NCBI GenBank assembly: GCA_023807065.1
Contig: JAJJLU010000635.1
Location: 1 to 25,888, forward strand
Source: Isotricha intestinalis
Taxonomy: Eukaryota > Ciliophora > Litostomatea > Vestibuliferida > Isotrichidae
Length of the DNA: 25,888 nucleotides
Direction of reading: 5' to 3'
Numbering within the stretch: the stretch's first letter is position 1; each line of letters opens with the position of its first letter. The translations under genes were made by a program, and so were the position numbers. Below, piece after piece: positions 17,310-25,888 of the stretch. Below the pieces are notes generated by a model that saw only the letters and a program-made list of their open reading frames with translations, was not told the origin of the DNA and ran no database searches.

Positions 17310-18677
17310 TTATTTTTTTAGTTTTAATGAAAATTTGGTTTTTTTATGAAAAATTAAAGGATATTTTGTTTTTGATTCTAATTTTTTTAATTCCATTTCT
17401 TTCAATAATTTTTTGTTTTCTTTCATTATTTCTGAAAATTCGGAAATGTCTTTTGAATTTTGGAAATATTTTTCATTAAAATTTTTTTCATAATTTAATT
17501 TCTGATTTTTAAGACTTTCATTTGATTTTATATATAAAGTTTTTTGTTCTTTTAAATATTCATAATAATTATATTTTTGTCTATAATTATTTTTTATTTC
17601 TAATAATTTTTCTTGATAATTTTTTAATATTAATTCATTATTATTTATATTATTTTTAATTTCTGAAATTACTTTATTTTCTTTTATTAATCTCTTTACA
17701 TATGAATATAATAAAATTTTTGTAAATGATTTATATATAGAATGATTTATATATAATTTTTTTAAATGAGAAATTTGGTTTTTATAAATTTGAATTTTAT
17801 ATTTTTTAATTATTTGATTTTTACTATTTATTATAAATTTCTTCATTCTTTTTAAATTAAAAATATTTGTTATATTATTAATATTATTTCTATATTCTTT
17901 TTTTCTTATTATATTATTTTTTATGTTTATCATAAAAATTTTTGAATAGTAATTACTTATTAATTTAATTCTTTGAATTTTTGATTTATTTATATTAATT
18001 AAGTTTAGAAATTTATGAAAGTAAAATTTGTTTTTCTGGTTTTTAATTTGTAAAATGTTATTTTTCTCTATTATATATTTTTTAAATGATAAAACATTAA
18101 TTTTAAATTTTTTAAAATTAATTTTCCAAATAAATTCATGTGATTTATTCTTTAGATTTATATACGTATTTTTATTCTTCTTTATCTTTTTTATGTTCCT
18201 TTGAAAATTAAATAATAAAAATTTTGTTTTTAATCTTAAATGATTATTCTTTAATTTTATTTTTCTAAATATTTTTTTCATAAAATATCCAAGAACAAAT
18301 TTCATATATAATAACTCAAAGAATTTTTTATCATTTAATACTTGTTTAAATTTCCTAAAGACAATTTTATAAAATTTATGAAAATTTTTGTCCTTGTAAT
18401 TTTTTATTTTTTGTTTAAACATATTCTTAAACTCAATATCATGTTCTATATTTTTTCCAATTTCTATTTGTTTTTTTGATAATTTTTTTAAATAGTTCAA
18501 TTGATTTAAAAGTTCAATAATTTTATTTTTATTTTCTTCATTAATATTTATTAAGCTTTGTTCTTTTTGATTATTTGTTTTTTCATTATTTTTATCTTCA
18601 TTTATTAAATTATTATTCTCGTTTTTTTTCTTTTTACAAATCTTAGATATTAAAAATCTCTTTGATTTCATATTCAA
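17310..18677 (-). CDS. Basic coiled-coil protein, possible degenerate Sfi1-type repeats
   Basis: The 455-aa protein is very rich in Lys, Asn and Ile and has no catalytic motif. After a low-complexity start (1-50) it contains helical segments that recur roughly every 25-35 residues with an aromatic-basic pattern (HKFYKIVFRKFKQVL, YFMKKIFRKIKL, FIWKINFKKFKINV, FYFHKFLNL). This recalls centrin-binding Sfi1-type repeats in which Trp is replaced by Phe or Ile. From about residue 340 it becomes a regular coiled coil (NELILKNYQEKLLEIKNNYR and on) to residue 430. A structural role at basal bodies or contractile fibres would fit but is inference. The gene is tandem with the EF-hand gene, 59 bp upstream of its ATG. 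The family is otherwise unrecognised. Confidence 0.7.
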   Translation of the reverse strand: MNMKSKRFLISKICKKKKNENNNLINEDKNNEKTNNQKEQSLININEENKNKIIELLNQLNYLKKLSKKQIEIGKNIEHDIEFKNMFKQKIKNYKDKNFHKFYKIVFRKFKQVLNDKKFFELLYMKFVLGYFMKKIFRKIKLKNNHLRLKTKFLLFNFQRNIKKIKKNKNTYINLKNKSHEFIWKINFKKFKINVLSFKKYIIEKNNILQIKNQKNKFYFHKFLNLININKSKIQRIKLISNYYSKIFMINIKNNIIRKKEYRNNINNITNIFNLKRMKKFIINSKNQIIKKYKIQIYKNQISHLKKLYINHSIYKSFTKILLYSYVKRLIKENKVISEIKNNINNNELILKNYQEKLLEIKNNYRQKYNYYEYLKEQKTLYIKSNESLKNQKLNYEKNFNEKYFQNSKDISEFSEIMKENKKLLKEMELKKLESKTKYPLIFHKKTKFSLKLKK

Positions 18678-19527
18678 TTATTTAAACATAATTATCAAAA
18701 AAAAATATTTGAAAATATTATTCACATTTAATTTTTAAAGTTTCTTTAAAATATAATTACTTAAAAGATTAATAAGAAAAAATATATTCAAAAACCATTC
18801 TATTTCAAAGGAAAAATCATAATAAACATAACTTAACCCTTTTTTAATATTTTATTTAAATAGAAGATGATTAATATAATCAGCTTAAATATATAAATTA
18901 AACTAAACTCTTTTTTAATTCTTGAAAAAATAGAATTACTCACAAGAAATAAGAATTTTTAAATGCTTTTCTTTTTAACAAAAATTTTGAAAAATTAGAT
19001 AAAAACCTTATTAAATGCTTTTAATATTTGAATATATTTATTAATGTTTTGATTTATCATAATTTTTGCTTGTTTTTTTCAAAATGAATTTATTTAGGTT
19101 TTTTTTTAATGAATATATTCTATTTCAAGTATTAGAGCAATCAAATAAATTAGAAATAGATTGATTTAGAATTATTTTTTTTTATTTAATATGAAATAAT
19201 ATTTTTTAAAAAACTAAATCAACAAAATATTTCCTCATTAAATTTTTAATATTTTTTTAATTAATAAAAACCATAAAAATAAAATTTTCAATTGAATAAA
19301 TATAAAAACAAACTTTTAAAAATATTCTACTTAATTGGAAGATGTATATTCTTTATTTAAACAAGTTTAACTTGTTGTGAGTGACCGTCTTATTCCAGAA
19401 CGGAAACTCATTCTTAATAAATAAACGAAAAAAATATTTTTAAATATATATAATATAAAAAATTAAATTAAATTCCAAAAAATTAAAAATAATTCGATAA
19501 AACAAAATCAATAAAATAATTATAAAA
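18678..19527. other. Intergenic region
   Basis: About 850 bp upstream of the coiled-coil gene and downstream of the sphingosine-kinase-like gene, AT-rich with dense stops. The only distinctive part is the GC-richer hairpin island at 19361-19417. Confidence 0.6.
19361..19417. other. GC-rich island with two hairpins, possible ncRNA or regulatory element
   Basis: ACAAGTT-T-AACTTGT (19361-19375) is a perfect inverted repeat. Just after it GAGT-GA-CCGT and ACGG-AA-ACTC pair as two 4-bp helices separated by a GA/AA internal loop around an 11-nt loop. The local GC is about 40-45% in a background near 20%. A SECIS element was considered but the upper helix is far too short. Short open readings exist on minus (MSFRSGIRRSLTTS), so a coding relic is not excluded. 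Confidence 0.35.
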
Positions 19528-21117
19528 TCATTCCTTCCCACAATAAACAGAAATAACTTTTTCTAAAACTTTACATTGAACAGGGTAAATATTATATCTT
19601 TCACCATCAATAGAATAAAAAGTATTAAAATTAATAATATAATTAACATCATCAGGATCATTTAATTTACTTTTAGGAATTAATCTCCAAAATTTAGTTT
19701 GAACATAATGTATCCCATCAATAATATTATTATCTTTAGTAATAATTTTATTTCCATTATCAAGATAATAAACTAATTCATTCCATAAATCATATTTTCC
19801 ACTATCACTTCCTTTTAAATATATTAAATCAATTAATCCATCTTCAAGTTTAGAAAGAGGATTTGGCATTTGAGTTTCACTAACAAATTTAGTATTATTT
19901 GCTATAAATAAATTATATTGATCATTTTCTTTAATTAAACCATAATCATCTTCATTTATATTTTCATTTATTGAAGGAATTGAATTTATATTAATGTTAC
20001 TATCTTTTGGTAAATAATATAATGATCCATAATATTTTCTTAAACAAATAAATCTTAAAATTCCTATTAAAGTAGTTCTAAACATTCCTAAACATCTTAA
20101 ATTTTCACTTTCTAAATCACAATCTGCGATGAAACTCCATGTTAAAGTTAAGAAAGAATAAATTTTATTATTATAATTTTTTATTTCATATTCATCTAAA
20201 TCAATTTTTTTACTTAATCCTTTTCCAATAAAATAACAATGAGTTTCTAATCTATTATCTTCATTACAATAATCTGATATTGCTTTTGAAAAACCATTTG
20301 CACTTCCTGCTGGAAGTGCAGAAACAATAATATTATTTAAAAAAATATTTCTATCTTTTTTATGCATTATTCCATTTATTATTTCATGTAAAATTCCATC
20401 ACCCGAACAATTTATTATTCCATCATATTCATTAATTTTTAAATTTAATACTACTTCATATGCATGCTTCTCTCTATTTGTATATATTTCTGTAATTTCT
20501 AAATTTGCTAATAATAATATTTTCTTCGCTTTTTTCCATATATTTATTGCATAACCTTTACCACTTATTGGATTTATAAATGCTAATATTTTTCTTTTTC
20601 TGTTTTTTGCTTTTAATTCATTTAATTTTAATCTAAAATTCAAGGAAGATGAAATTTCTTCCATAATATTACTTTTTATTAATAAATAAATTATGTATAT
20701 TTCTCTTTCTGTGTATATTTTATTTTTTTGACAATCACAACAAAAAATACATGATAATAAATTACATTTTGATTTATTTATTTTTGGAATAAATGTTAAT
20801 TTACATAATTGTTTGCCTATAATTAATTTTTCCATATATTGAGATTTTATATTATTGACTTTTTCTGAATCCAAATCATTTTCATTTTTAAAAGAAATAA
20901 AATCATCAAAATTAATGTTAAGTATTTCATTTTTTTCTTTTGTTTCAATAATAATTGAATAATTTAGGTAATTTAAAATTAAATTAACATCAACAATTAT
21001 TTTTGAATAATTATTAATAAATTGACATTGGAAAACTTTATTTTCTGCAGAAGATAAAATAACTTGTTCTTCTAAATCTAAAGATAAAGGAAAATTTAAA
21101 TCATTATTTTCAAACAT
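19528..21117 (-). CDS. Sphingosine kinase-like lipid kinase
   Basis: The 529-aa protein has the diacylglycerol-kinase-type catalytic fold of sphingosine kinases, which phosphorylate sphingoid bases to their 1-phosphates. Visible motifs in order are ILAFINPISGKG (177-188, nucleotide-binding), CSGDGILHEIINGI (237-250, catalytic-region SGDG with Asp240), LPAGSANG (268-275), and WSFIADCDLESENLRCLGMF (327-346), whose DLESE..R.LG block is diagnostic for sphingosine kinases over other DAGK-fold enzymes. The C-terminal strand has SIDGERY, matching the D-G-E of the family. Length is in the usual range. An N-terminal region of about 170 residues carries a Cys cluster (CNLLSCIFCCDC, 118-129) that could be palmitoylated or bind metal, inferred. 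It is divergent from the PI3K gene, 64 bp apart, so the two lipid kinases may share a promoter. Confidence 0.9.
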   Translation of the reverse strand: MFENNDLNFPLSLDLEEQVILSSAENKVFQCQFINNYSKIIVDVNLILNYLNYSIIIETKEKNEILNINFDDFISFKNENDLDSEKVNNIKSQYMEKLIIGKQLCKLTFIPKINKSKCNLLSCIFCCDCQKNKIYTEREIYIIYLLIKSNIMEEISSSLNFRLKLNELKAKNRKRKILAFINPISGKGYAINIWKKAKKILLLANLEITEIYTNREKHAYEVVLNLKINEYDGIINCSGDGILHEIINGIMHKKDRNIFLNNIIVSALPAGSANGFSKAISDYCNEDNRLETHCYFIGKGLSKKIDLDEYEIKNYNNKIYSFLTLTWSFIADCDLESENLRCLGMFRTTLIGILRFICLRKYYGSLYYLPKDSNININSIPSINENINEDDYGLIKENDQYNLFIANNTKFVSETQMPNPLSKLEDGLIDLIYLKGSDSGKYDLWNELVYYLDNGNKIITKDNNIIDGIHYVQTKFWRLIPKSKLNDPDDVNYIINFNTFYSIDGERYNIYPVQCKVLEKVISVYCGKE

Positions 21118-21181
21118 ATTAAAATAAGAAAAATAAGGATATAAATTTATTTAAAATAAATAAAATTAAATAAAAAATATT
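21118..21181. promoter_or_regulatory. 64-bp divergent promoter region between two lipid kinase genes
   Basis: Only 64 bp separate the ATG codons of the sphingosine-kinase-like gene (minus) and PI3K (plus). The spacer is almost entirely A/T, so both 5' UTRs and promoters must be compressed here or overlap the opposite gene. No specific motif is assigned. Confidence 0.6.
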
Positions 21182-24100
21182 ATGATAGAAATTGATGAAT
21201 CATGGGAGCAATCAATTATTCAAGAACAAGAAAATAAAGATGAAATAGATACTTCAAATCCAAATATTAAATTAGAGAAAAAGAATAATAATTCAAATAT
21301 AGAACAAATATGTTGCATTGAATTAACAAATAACAATTATATTTATATTCAATATGAAATTGAATGGACAATAAGAAAAGTAAGAATATAAAATTAAATA
21401 AAAAAAATATTAAATAAATAGTTAATAGAACAAATATTAAAACATAGAGATTTTAAAAAATTATACAATAAAAGAAATTGGAGAATAAATTCAGTGTTAC
21501 ATATTCCTTTATTTGATCTTCATTTAAATTTATATAGAAAATTAAAAAGTGATATTGAAACAAAAGTTGATTTTAATGTTTCTTTAAAAACATTACATGA
21601 AAAACAATTATTGAAAAATCCAAAATATCCTTTTTTTAATTTTCAAGATAATAGAAATATTGGTAAATTAAATAATTATGACTTTTATTATGATTTACAA
21701 AAAAAAATTCAAAATAATAATTATGAAAAGTTTATAATATATAATGAATATTTACCTAGAATAAATATAATAAATATATTAAATTCTCATCCTGAGTTAG
21801 AAAATTATTATCAAAATTCAAAAAAAGGAATTTACAAAATGTCAAATTATAATATAAGTGAATTAATTTCAGGAGATAATAATTTAGATTGGTTTATTTA
21901 TGATGATGAGTCATTGAATTTTTTAAGTGCTTTTGAAAGAGAACAATTTATAACTGAATCTAATGTTAAATACATTGAAGATAATGGAACTAAAGTTATT
22001 TTTGAAGATAGATATAAAAATGTTACTTTAAATGAAAAACAATTTACTAAGTTATTTATTAATGTTACTTATATTCCTCCTTTAAATGAAAATAATAATA
22101 ATGATAATATTAATAAATCAATTACTATAAAATTAAAATTAAATCCTAATATGACTGCTAAAAATATTATTGAAAGGATGAATGAAAAATTATCTTTATT
22201 AAATAATCAATTTAAATTTGATCCAATGAAAAAAATTCTTAAAGTAAAATCTCTTAACGATTATATAATAGATATAAATGAAAAAATGATTAAATATGCT
22301 TATATTCATGATTGTGTTTATCAAAATGTAGAACCTGATTATATTATATTAGATAATCCAATTAAAGAAAATAATTTAGAAAATGATGAAAATAATAAAA
22401 ATTCAAATTCTTTAATTCAAGATGATGAGAATAGTATAAAAAAATTTTTTACTTCTTCCAATTCAAAAGGAAAAGAAAATTCAAAAGAGGATTTTTTAAA
22501 AATTACTTCTCATTTAAATAATAATAATAATAATATTCAAAATGATATATTAGATAATTTCATAGATGAAATTTCATTAAGTTTTAAAAATAAAATCAAT
22601 GAGAATTTAAATAATGATAATAAAAATAATGATGATAATAAAAAACAAGATTTATTATATAACGAATCAAATCTTTTCTCAGAAAATTCAAATTTAGAAC
22701 AATCAATGTATGATATGAATCCACATAATTTTTCTCGTTTAACATCTTTTTTTTTATCTGATAATTCAATAAATATAAGTAAAAAATCAACAGTAAAAAA
22801 TAATTTTTTAGCTCCTTCTTTTTTTAACACTTCTTATATTCCAAGAAAAAAAAAAAGTAAAAATCAACAAAATATTTTTTCAGAATTTTCAAAAGAATTA
22901 CCAAATATTTCAAATATGTTAGAAGAAAAAAGAAAAAATATAAATTTAAAAGAAATTGATCGTCCATTTTCTATTATGGTAAGAAATGCATATATAAATA
23001 AAATTTATAATTCTTATCCAGATCAAAAAAAATTAACAAGTGTTTTAGTTTTTAAATTTCAACTTTTTTGTGGTTCACAAGAATTTTCAAATAATCCTAT
23101 AATAATAAAATGGATTAATAAAAGAAAAAGTGAAAAAGATTATTTTGACTGTCATCCTTGTTTTAATAAAAGAATATATTTTGACACAAATTATAATACT
23201 TTACCAATATTTTGTTCTTTATTGATTAAAGTAAAATTAAATGTTTATGATAAACAAAATCACTTAATAAGTAATAATAATATAGGATGGGTAAATTTTA
23301 AATTATTTGATCATAACAAGAATTTAAAAACTGGAACTCATAAATTAAATTTATTAACATCTAAATTTTCAGATGATTCATATTTTTGTTATATAGATAA
23401 TAATGATTATGAAGAAATAGAAAATAAAGAAGATAAAAAAAAGAATAAAAATAATGATGAACCACAAAAAAAGAAAATAATTAAATCATCAACAATATCA
23501 TTTGAAATAGATTCATTTGTAGGAAGAATATTTAATGAACCATTATATATATCAGATCCAGAAATAAATATTGATCAATTAATAATAAGTGAAACTGATA
23601 AATTAAAAATAAAAGAAATAATATTAAAAACTCCTTTTGATCCATTAAATAATTATGATAAAAATGTTCTTTGGACAAATAGATATAAATTAAGTCAAGA
23701 ACCTTCAATTTTACCAAAATTATTATTGTGTATAGATTATAAAAATCCTAATCATTTATTTGAACTTGAAAAAATATTAAAAAAAGCAAAAAAATTAACT
23801 CCTGTACAATCATTAGAATTATTAACAGGGAAATATTTACATGAAAGTATAAGAAATTTCGCAGTTATTTGTTTAAAAGAATGTACAGTTCATGAATTAC
23901 AAAATTATTTAATTCAATTAGTTCAAGGTTTAAAATTTGAAATGTATCATGATAATGCTTTAGCAAGATATTTATTAGAATTATGTGTTAAATATCCTTT
24001 AACAATTGGTCATTGCTTTTTTTGGTCTTTAAGAAGTGAAATGTATAATAAAAGAGTTCAACAAAGATTTGGATTATATTTAGAAGTATTTTTAAGTAAA

Positions 24101-25162
24101 ATAAGTAATAATTTATTAAAAATTTTCAGAGAAGAATCTTCCTTAGTAACAGATTTAAATAACATTGCAAAAATTCCAAAAGAAAAATCAAGTGAAAAAT
24201 TATTTAAAGATGCATTAAGAAATTTAAATAAGAAATTAATAGATAATAAGATGGAAGTATCACTTCCTTTAAATTTTAAATTCCGAATTAAAGGAATAGT
24301 AATAGAAAAATCAAAAGCAATGAAATCAAAAAAAAAACCATTATTATTATATTTTGAAAATGCAGATAAAAATGGTGAAAATATAATAGTACTATTTAAA
24401 GCAGGAGATGACTTAAGAATGGATATTGTGACATTACAATTATTTAAAATAATGCAAACAATGTGGTTCAATAATGATTTAAATTTAAAAATGAGTTTAT
24501 ATAATGTTTTAAGTACAGATTATTATTCAGGAATGTTAGAAATAGTTAAAAATTCATTAACTTTAGCAGAAATTCATAAAGAAGAAGGAGGAGCATTTCA
24601 AAGTTTTAGAAAAAATACATTAACAAAATTTTTTAAAAAAACAGGAAAAGAAGAAAATGAATTTTCTGAAAATTTCCTTTTATCAACTGTGGCTTATTGT
24701 TGTTCTACATTTGTTTTAGGAATTGGAGATAGACATTCTGATAATATTATGTTGAAAAAAAATGGGGAATTATTTCATATAGATTTTGGTCATTTTTTAG
24801 GACATTTTAAAAAAAAATTAGGTATTAAAAGAGAAAGAGCTCCTTTTGTTTTTACTAAACAATTTCAAAATGTTTTAGGTGGTGATAAAGGGAAAAAATA
24901 TTTAGAATTTAAAAATAAATTATGGAGTGCTTATCAAATATTAAGAAAAAATTCTGCTGTTTTAATTACTTTATTAAGAATTTTATTAGTTACTGAAATT
25001 CCTGAATTGGATGAAAAAAGTATTAGATATTTAGAAATGACTCTTTGTTTAAATGGAAGTGATGAAGAAGCTAAAAAATTTTTGGAGGATAAATTGGAAG
25101 AAAGTATGAATTCATGGAGTGTGGAATTCAATTTTTGGATACATTTAATTGCAAATAAGTAA
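21182..25162 (+). CDS. Class I phosphatidylinositol 3-kinase catalytic subunit (p110-like)
   Basis: Exon 1 (21182-21379, 66 codons) joins exon 2 (21422-25162) through a 42-nt GTAAG...ATAG intron in phase 0, giving 1312 aa. A GTG-started frame at 21494 is just part of exon 2. In order come an N-terminal segment that may be an adaptor-binding domain (about 40-110), a Ras-binding domain (about 290-375, with LKVKSLNDYIID), a C2 domain (about 575-770, with a Lys/Asn insert), a helical PIK domain (about 805-960, ILPKLLL, LIQLVQGLKFEMYHDN), and the lipid kinase domain (about 1000-1310). The kinase has VLFKAGDDLRMD, GIGDRHSDNIM (Asp1169, Asn1174) and IDFGHFLGHFKKKLGIKRER (Asp1187). The activation loop KKKLGIKRER is the class I type that accepts PI(4,5)P2; Vps34-type enzymes lack it. 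The Ras-binding domain also argues for class I. The 380-580 linker is Asn/Ser low complexity. Product PIP3 would act at the plasma membrane. Confidence 0.93.
21380..21421 (+). other. 42-nt intron of PI3K
   Basis: Donor GTAAGA at 21380 and acceptor AATAG ending at 21421. It holds in-frame stops (GTAAGAATATAA) and its length is a multiple of three. Splicing joins WTIRK to LIEQILKHRDF, a continuous helix-like sequence. Confidence 0.85.
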
Positions 25163-25748
25163 ATTTTTTATTATATATTTATTTAAATTATTTTATCATA
25201 TATTTTTTTTTGTTATTTATTATTTGTGCTTTTTCAAAATATAATTTAATGTTTTTTTTATTTGTTTTATAAGGTTTTTTCAGAAAATTAATTATTGAAA
25301 GATTCTATTAAATTTTCATATATTAATTTTTTTAATATTTCAATTATTTTATCATACATTCCTTTTTTAATTAATTTAAATTATGTTACAATTGATTTTC
25401 CCCTTTTTAATATTTTATTGAAATGAATAAAAATAAAATCTTAATTCTTCTTATTAATTATCAATTAGCTTTTTAATTGATTTGGTAAATCAAAAGAAGA
25501 ATAATTCAAATTTTTAAATGATTTTTTAATAAATAAATTTTAATTATAAAGAATGATATTATGATACATTAGAAAATTGATGATATTTTCTCATATGGAA
25601 AGAATTTGTTATAAAATATTATTTAATATATCTATCAAATGAAGAAATATAAAATAAACATGTATTCTTTAAATATTACAAATACAAATTGAAAAGATGA
25701 AGTTTTTCTTATACTATACTATAATATTTAAAGACAAGATATTAAGAA
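25163..25748. other. Intergenic region between convergent genes
   Basis: About 590 bp between the end of PI3K and the end of the next gene, which faces it. No gene, repeat or RNA is seen. Confidence 0.6.
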
Positions 25749-25888
25749 TTATAACACTTTTTTGATGTTATTTAAAGAAGTATTATATATAGTATCTCTT
25801 AGTATTTTCATATTTTTACTCATTTTAATATAATCTTCATTTGTCATAGTCCCAGCTTTTTCTAATGCTTTTCTCATATCATGTAATT
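25749..25888 (-). CDS. C-terminal part of an unidentified gene, cut by window edge
   Basis: A minus-strand frame is open from the window edge to TAA at 25751-25749. It encodes 45 residues containing LHDMRKALEKAGTMTNEDYI and ending NIKKVL. The amphipathic helical content and lack of low complexity suggest real coding. The 5' part lies beyond the window, so the family cannot be named. Confidence 0.6.
   Translation of the reverse strand, partial: LHDMRKALEKAGTMTNEDYIKMSKNMKILRDTIYNTSLNNIKKVL

Noticed and set aside
19377..19412. SECIS element
   Set aside because: TGA and AA/GA features are present by position, but the upper helix is only four base pairs where SECIS needs about a dozen, and no selenoprotein is adjacent.
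22537..25131. Several minus-strand ORFs across PI3K
   Set aside because: All are antisense shadows of a strongly supported gene.
1..25888. Genome-wide reassignment of TAA/TAG to Gln
   Set aside because: Intact genes end at TAA where homologous domains end (PI3K, PKG-like, sphingosine kinase) and use CAA for Gln, so the code is standard for functional genes here.

Overview
The window is a eukaryotic chromosome end. Bases 1-70 are an uninterrupted array of the 7-bp telomere unit CCCCAAT (ATTGGGG on the other strand). The DNA is extremely AT-rich (GC roughly 20% by eye). Genes are rich in Lys and Asn, introns are tiny (31 and 42 nt are clear, with a third of 24 or 42 nt), and stop codons are standard (TAA and TGA both end genes, and Gln is CAA). 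G-rich short-unit telomeres, tiny introns, multi-CNB protein kinase G and dense kinase/GTPase genes point to a ciliate macronuclear chromosome. Because UAA and UAG are not reassigned, a standard-code lineage such as a litostome (possibly a rumen-type ciliate) is the best guess. That placement is inference, not shown by the sequence.

Layout. 1-3477: telomere, a subtelomeric inverted repeat, a membrane-anchored pepsin-like protein that has lost a catalytic Asp (minus), and a divergent Rab-like GTPase (plus). At 3476-3499 lies a telomere-like palindrome, so this 3.5-kb block is bounded by outward-facing telomere sequence at both ends, as if it were a small two-gene chromosome fused to its neighbour. 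3500-10444: a broken gene relic (minus), a two-TM protein (minus), a small basic protein with one intron (plus), a 1005-aa cGMP-dependent-kinase-like protein starting only 13 bp later (plus), and a Lys/Asn-rich protein with a 31-nt intron (minus). 10445-15421: long gene-poor DNA with decayed coding relics, around one intact four-module cysteine protein (minus). 15422-18677: an EF-hand protein with an apparent 1-base frameshift and a coiled-coil protein, tandem on minus. 18678-19527: non-coding, with a small GC-rich hairpin-forming island. 19528-25162: a sphingosine-kinase-like gene (minus) and a class I PI3-kinase (plus) in head-to-head arrangement 64 bp apart. 25749-25888: the 3' end of a minus-strand gene cut by the window edge.

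Functionally the recognisable genes are signalling components: a Rab-like GTPase, a cyclic-nucleotide-regulated kinase with an N-myristoylation motif, a Ca2+-binding EF-hand protein and two lipid kinases. The divergent lipid-kinase pair is the only arrangement that suggests co-regulation. I found no CRISPR array, tRNA, rRNA or intact transposon. Much of the intergenic DNA is not featureless: it contains stretches that read as protein interrupted by stops and frameshifts.
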